Source: Clostridia bacterium (GTDB lineage: Bacteria; Bacillota; Clostridia; Christensenellales; Aristaeellaceae). From it: a DNA stretch of 8,728 nucleotides. Under the pieces are notes generated by a model, which worked only from the letters and a program-made list of their open reading frames with translations, ran no database searches and was not told where the DNA came from. Location of the stretch: the NCBI GenBank assembly GCA_900754755.1, contig CAAEEC010000332.1, forward strand, positions 1-8,728, in the 5' to 3' direction. Below are positions 6,611 to 8,728 of the stretch, piece by piece; within the stretch, counting starts at the first letter, position 1, and each line of letters begins with the position of its first letter. A program made the position numbers and the translations under genes.

Positions 6611-7513
6611 TTATCCTTTCAGGGAGCCGATCATGACGCCCTGAACGAAATACTTTTGCAAGATGGGATAGAGGATCATCACCGGCAGCGTGCTGATGAC
6701 GATCATGCCGTATTTGATCAAATCGGCCACGCGCTGCATATAGGCGGCGTACATCACGTCTTCGGTGGCCTCCATGCTGGCCAGCATCTGGGAGGCGATC
6801 AGCAGTTCGCGCAGGCGCAGCTGCAGCGGGTACCATTCCTCCGTATTGATATAGATCATCGCGGTGAAATAATCGTTCCAATACGCCACGCCGTAATACA
6901 GCACCAACACCGCGATGATCGCCTTGGAGAGCGGCAACACAAAGCTGGCGAAATAGCGGAAGTGGCTCGCGCCATCGATATATGCGGCCTCGTCCATTTC
7001 CTGCGGGATGTTGCCCTGCAAAAAGGTGCGCGCAATGATCACATTGAAGATGCTCAGGCTGCCCAGCAGGATCACCGCAAAGGGCGAGCCCAGCAGTCCC
7101 AGGTTGCGCACCACGATATACGTGGGGATGAGCCCGCCGGAAAAATACATGGGGATGATGAGCAGGATGGTGACAACGCTGCGCCCCTTGAAATACCGGC
7201 GCGAAAGCGGAAAGGCGATGCTCATCGTGAGAAAAAGGGCGATGGCGGTGCCGCACACGGTGTAAATCGCCGTGTTCAAATAGCTGCGCCAAATGATGTG
7301 GTCGCTGAAAATCCGCTGGTAGCCTTCCAGCACAAAGCCCTTGGGCCAGAAGAGCACCTGCCCGTTGTACACCGCGTTGGGATCGGAAAACGAAGCGATG
7401 ATCACAAAATACAGCGGATAGAGCACAACCAGCAAAACCAGGCTGAGCACGCCAATGTTGATTGCGTTGAGGATCCGATCGGAAGCCGTTTTGCGAATGG
7501 CGTGTGAACGCAT
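6611..7513 (-). CDS. Carbohydrate ABC transporter permease, LplC/YtcP type (MalG-like)
   Basis: A 300-residue inner-membrane permease of the binding-protein-dependent carbohydrate (CUT1) class, second of the pair. About six hydrophobic segments are visible, beginning at 18-40 (INIGVLSLVLLVVLYPLYFV). The cytoplasmic EAA loop that contacts the ATPase reads EMDEAAYIDGASHFRYF (172-188), followed by FVLP (191-194). The C-terminus QKYFVQGVMIGSLKG is characteristic of the LplC group. Length is normal. The ATG at 7513 has GGAGGG 7 bases upstream, and only 12 nt separate it from the stop of the first permease gene, which indicates one transcript. It is followed after 21 nt by the binding-protein gene. 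Confidence 0.94.
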   Translation of the reverse strand: MRSHAIRKTASDRILNAINIGVLSLVLLVVLYPLYFVIIASFSDPNAVYNGQVLFWPKGFVLEGYQRIFSDHIIWRSYLNTAIYTVCGTAIALFLTMSIAFPLSRRYFKGRSVVTILLIIPMYFSGGLIPTYIVVRNLGLLGSPFAVILLGSLSIFNVIIARTFLQGNIPQEMDEAAYIDGASHFRYFASFVLPLSKAIIAVLVLYYGVAYWNDYFTAMIYINTEEWYPLQLRLRELLIASQMLASMEATEDVMYAAYMQRVADLIKYGMIVISTLPVMILYPILQKYFVQGVMIGSLKG

Positions 7514-7525
7514 GTTCTATCCCTC

Positions 7526-8443
7526 CTACCACAGGCTGGTTTCCGTCAGCCGCTTGCTAACGCCATTGGAAAAGCACAGCAGGGCGATGTTGATGGCCGT
7601 GTTGAACAAGCCGATGGCGGCAGAAAACGAATATTGGGCGCGCGTAAGGCCGATTTTGTATACATATGTGGCGATGATCTCGCTGGTGGTGCTATTCGCC
7701 GTGGTTTGCAGCATAAACGCTTTTTGAAAGCCGACGTTCATGATGCTGCCCAGCTTGAGCAGCAGCATAATGATGATGGTCGGCAGGATGCCGGGCAGCT
7801 CGATATAGCGGATGATGTGGTGGCGGTTCGCGCCGTCCACGCGGGCGGCCTCATACAATTCCGGGCTGATGCCGGATAGCGCCGCCAGATAGACGATCGC
7901 GCCCCAGCCCGTGTTTTGCCACACATCCGACCACACGTAAATGTGGCGAAACATGCCCGGCTCGGCCATAAAATTGATGCGCTCGCCGCCCAGGGCCACA
8001 ATGGCCACGTTGACGATGCCACTGACGGGGGAAAGAAACAGGCGCACCATGCCGCACAGCACAATCACGGAGATAAAATGCGGCGCGTAAGTCGCCGTCT
8101 GCACCAGCTTTTTAAAGCGCGGATGGGGCAAAATGTTCAGCATCAGCGCGAGCAGGATGGGCGCGGGGAACACCAGCAGGCCATACAAATTGAGGGAGAG
8201 CGTGTTCCAGACCAAAGTCTCAAAATTGTGCGCGGTGATAAAGCGCACAAAATATTCCAGGCCCACCCAGTCGCTCCCCGTGATGCCCTTGGCAAAGGTG
8301 TAATCCCGGAAGGCGATTTGCACGCCATACATAGGGGCATAGTTGAATATGGCGAGAAACACCAGCGCTGGCAGGCACAGCGCATAAAGCTGCCATTGCA
8401 AAAGAAAATTCCTGCGGAAATATCGCTTGCACGATCGTTGCAC
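7526..8443 (-). CDS. Carbohydrate ABC transporter permease, LplB/YteP type (MalF-like)
   Basis: First gene of the carbohydrate operon, a 305-residue membrane permease. LplB-group traits are NYAPMYGVQIAFRDY (34-48), the WVGLEYF stretch (59-65), NTLSLNLYGLLVFPAPI (80-96), the EAA loop ELYEAARVDGANRHHIIRY (195-213) followed by IELPGILP, and a C-terminus ending SKRLTETSLW. It pairs with the LplC-type protein to form the channel. A strong GAGGAGG (8450-8456) abuts the ATG at 8449 with no spacing, whereas the in-frame GTG at 8443 lies 6 bases from it. GTG is therefore taken as the start; choosing the ATG adds two residues. The N-terminal cytoplasmic stretch is short and very basic (KRYFRR). No transporter ATPase is encoded in the window. 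Confidence 0.92.
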   Translation of the reverse strand: MQRSCKRYFRRNFLLQWQLYALCLPALVFLAIFNYAPMYGVQIAFRDYTFAKGITGSDWVGLEYFVRFITAHNFETLVWNTLSLNLYGLLVFPAPILLALMLNILPHPRFKKLVQTATYAPHFISVIVLCGMVRLFLSPVSGIVNVAIVALGGERINFMAEPGMFRHIYVWSDVWQNTGWGAIVYLAALSGISPELYEAARVDGANRHHIIRYIELPGILPTIIIMLLLKLGSIMNVGFQKAFMLQTTANSTTSEIIATYVYKIGLTRAQYSFSAAIGLFNTAINIALLCFSNGVSKRLTETSLW

Positions 8444-8512
8444 GGCCATCCTCCTCTATAATACAAAATCGCGTCCCCGTTTGCGCTTTGGCCCTTTCGT
8501 GGGCGCAGGTTT

Positions 8513-8541
8513 AGTATACACGCCCTAGCGCGCCTTGTATA
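8513..8541 (-). promoter_or_regulatory. Promoter of the carbohydrate import operon
   Basis: On the minus strand, TATACA (8536-8541) and TATACT (8513-8518) are 17 bases apart. The -10 matches the consensus at five of six positions and the -35 at four of six. The weak -35 fits a promoter needing an activator. The predicted start near 8506 gives a leader of about 60 nt to the GTG start. Inferred from consensus only. Confidence 0.5.
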
Positions 8542-8701
8542 TAGCCATTTGATTGGCGAAAAAAATGGATACTCCTATGGCTGTGGGCGCGCGAACAAGC
8601 CCTCCGCCGTTTGCAAAGGCCGCACACTGCGCATTAAGCCTTTTTGCGCCCATAACGCCATTGCCATTTCTTTCACAGCGCATATCCAAATTTTCCTGGC
8701 G

Positions 8702-8728
8702 TTGCACCAAGCGGCGGGGTATGCTATA
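8702..8728 (+). promoter_or_regulatory. Possible rightward promoter truncated by the window edge
   Basis: TTGCAC (8702-8707), a 17-base gap, then TATA (8725-8728), where the window ends. The TGC directly before TATA makes an extended -10 (TGnTATA). If real, a gene on the plus strand begins beyond the edge, divergent from the carbohydrate operon; a regulator would fit but cannot be seen. Two bases of the -10 are missing, so this is tentative. Confidence 0.3.

Larger units (their letters stand above)
8450..8728. other. Noncoding upstream region of the carbohydrate operon
   Basis: Almost 280 bp without a supportable gene. A 61-codon open frame on the minus strand (8525-8710) has no recognisable motif, resembles no family I know, and would end on top of the operon promoter. 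The region holds the operon ribosome binding site (GAGGAGG, 8450-8456), the promoter at 8513-8541, a weak cre-like sequence at 8478-8491, an A7 tract at 8560-8566, and a possible outward promoter at the right edge. A regulator gene might lie beyond the window. Confidence 0.5.

Noticed and set aside
6035..7507. A 490-codon plus-strand frame opposite the binding protein and permease
   Set aside because: It spans two well-supported minus-strand genes plus their junction, and its product is rich in His, Asp and Gln with no domain.
8604..8617. Second cre-like half site (TTTGCAAACGGCGG on the minus strand)
   Set aside because: Only the left half matches the consensus, and it lies over 60 bp upstream of the predicted -35, so it is not supportable as an operator.
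8525..8710. A 61-codon minus-strand frame upstream of the operon
   Set aside because: No family resemblance, no clear ribosome binding site, and it ends over the predicted operon promoter.

Overview
The window looks like a chromosomal segment of a GC-rich Bacillota, most likely a gut-type Clostridia (Oscillospirales or Christensenellales-like). This rests on the TetM-like clostridial GTPase, the Lpl-type carbohydrate ABC importer without its own ATPase, purine-rich ribosome binding sites, and -35/-10 pairs close to the sigma-A consensus. The lineage is inferred from gene content only, because no rRNA or other phylogenetic marker is present.

Layout from left to right. Positions 1-215 hold no convincing gene. 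They contain a run of short perfect hairpins that looks like a dispersed intergenic repeat. Positions 216-2135 (minus) encode a TetM/EF-G-like translation GTPase whose domain IV loop differs from that of true tetracycline-protection proteins. A divergent promoter region (2136-2326) carries one near-consensus promoter per strand. It drives the GTPase leftward and azlC-azlD (2327-3348, plus; branched-chain amino acid exporter type) rightward. Only 33 bp separate azlD from the 3' end of a leftward four-gene carbohydrate operon.

The operon is transcribed from about 8506 down to 3382. Its order is LplB-type permease, LplC-type permease, extracellular solute-binding protein, then a cytoplasmic GH9-like glycoside hydrolase. 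The likely logic is oligosaccharide capture outside the cell, import through the permease pair powered by a shared ATPase encoded elsewhere (MsmX/UgpC type), and cleavage inside the cell. A 9-bp GC-rich hairpin lies between the binding-protein gene and the hydrolase gene and could set their relative expression. Positions 8450-8728 hold the operon promoter and, at the right edge, a possible promoter firing out of the window.

Most of the window is ordinary metabolism and transport. I do not see a clearly new defence or mobile system. The points most worth checking are the altered loop of the TetM-like protein, the missing second aspartate in the GH9-like active-site motif, the hairpin-rich repeat at the left edge, and the unusual signal peptide of the binding protein.
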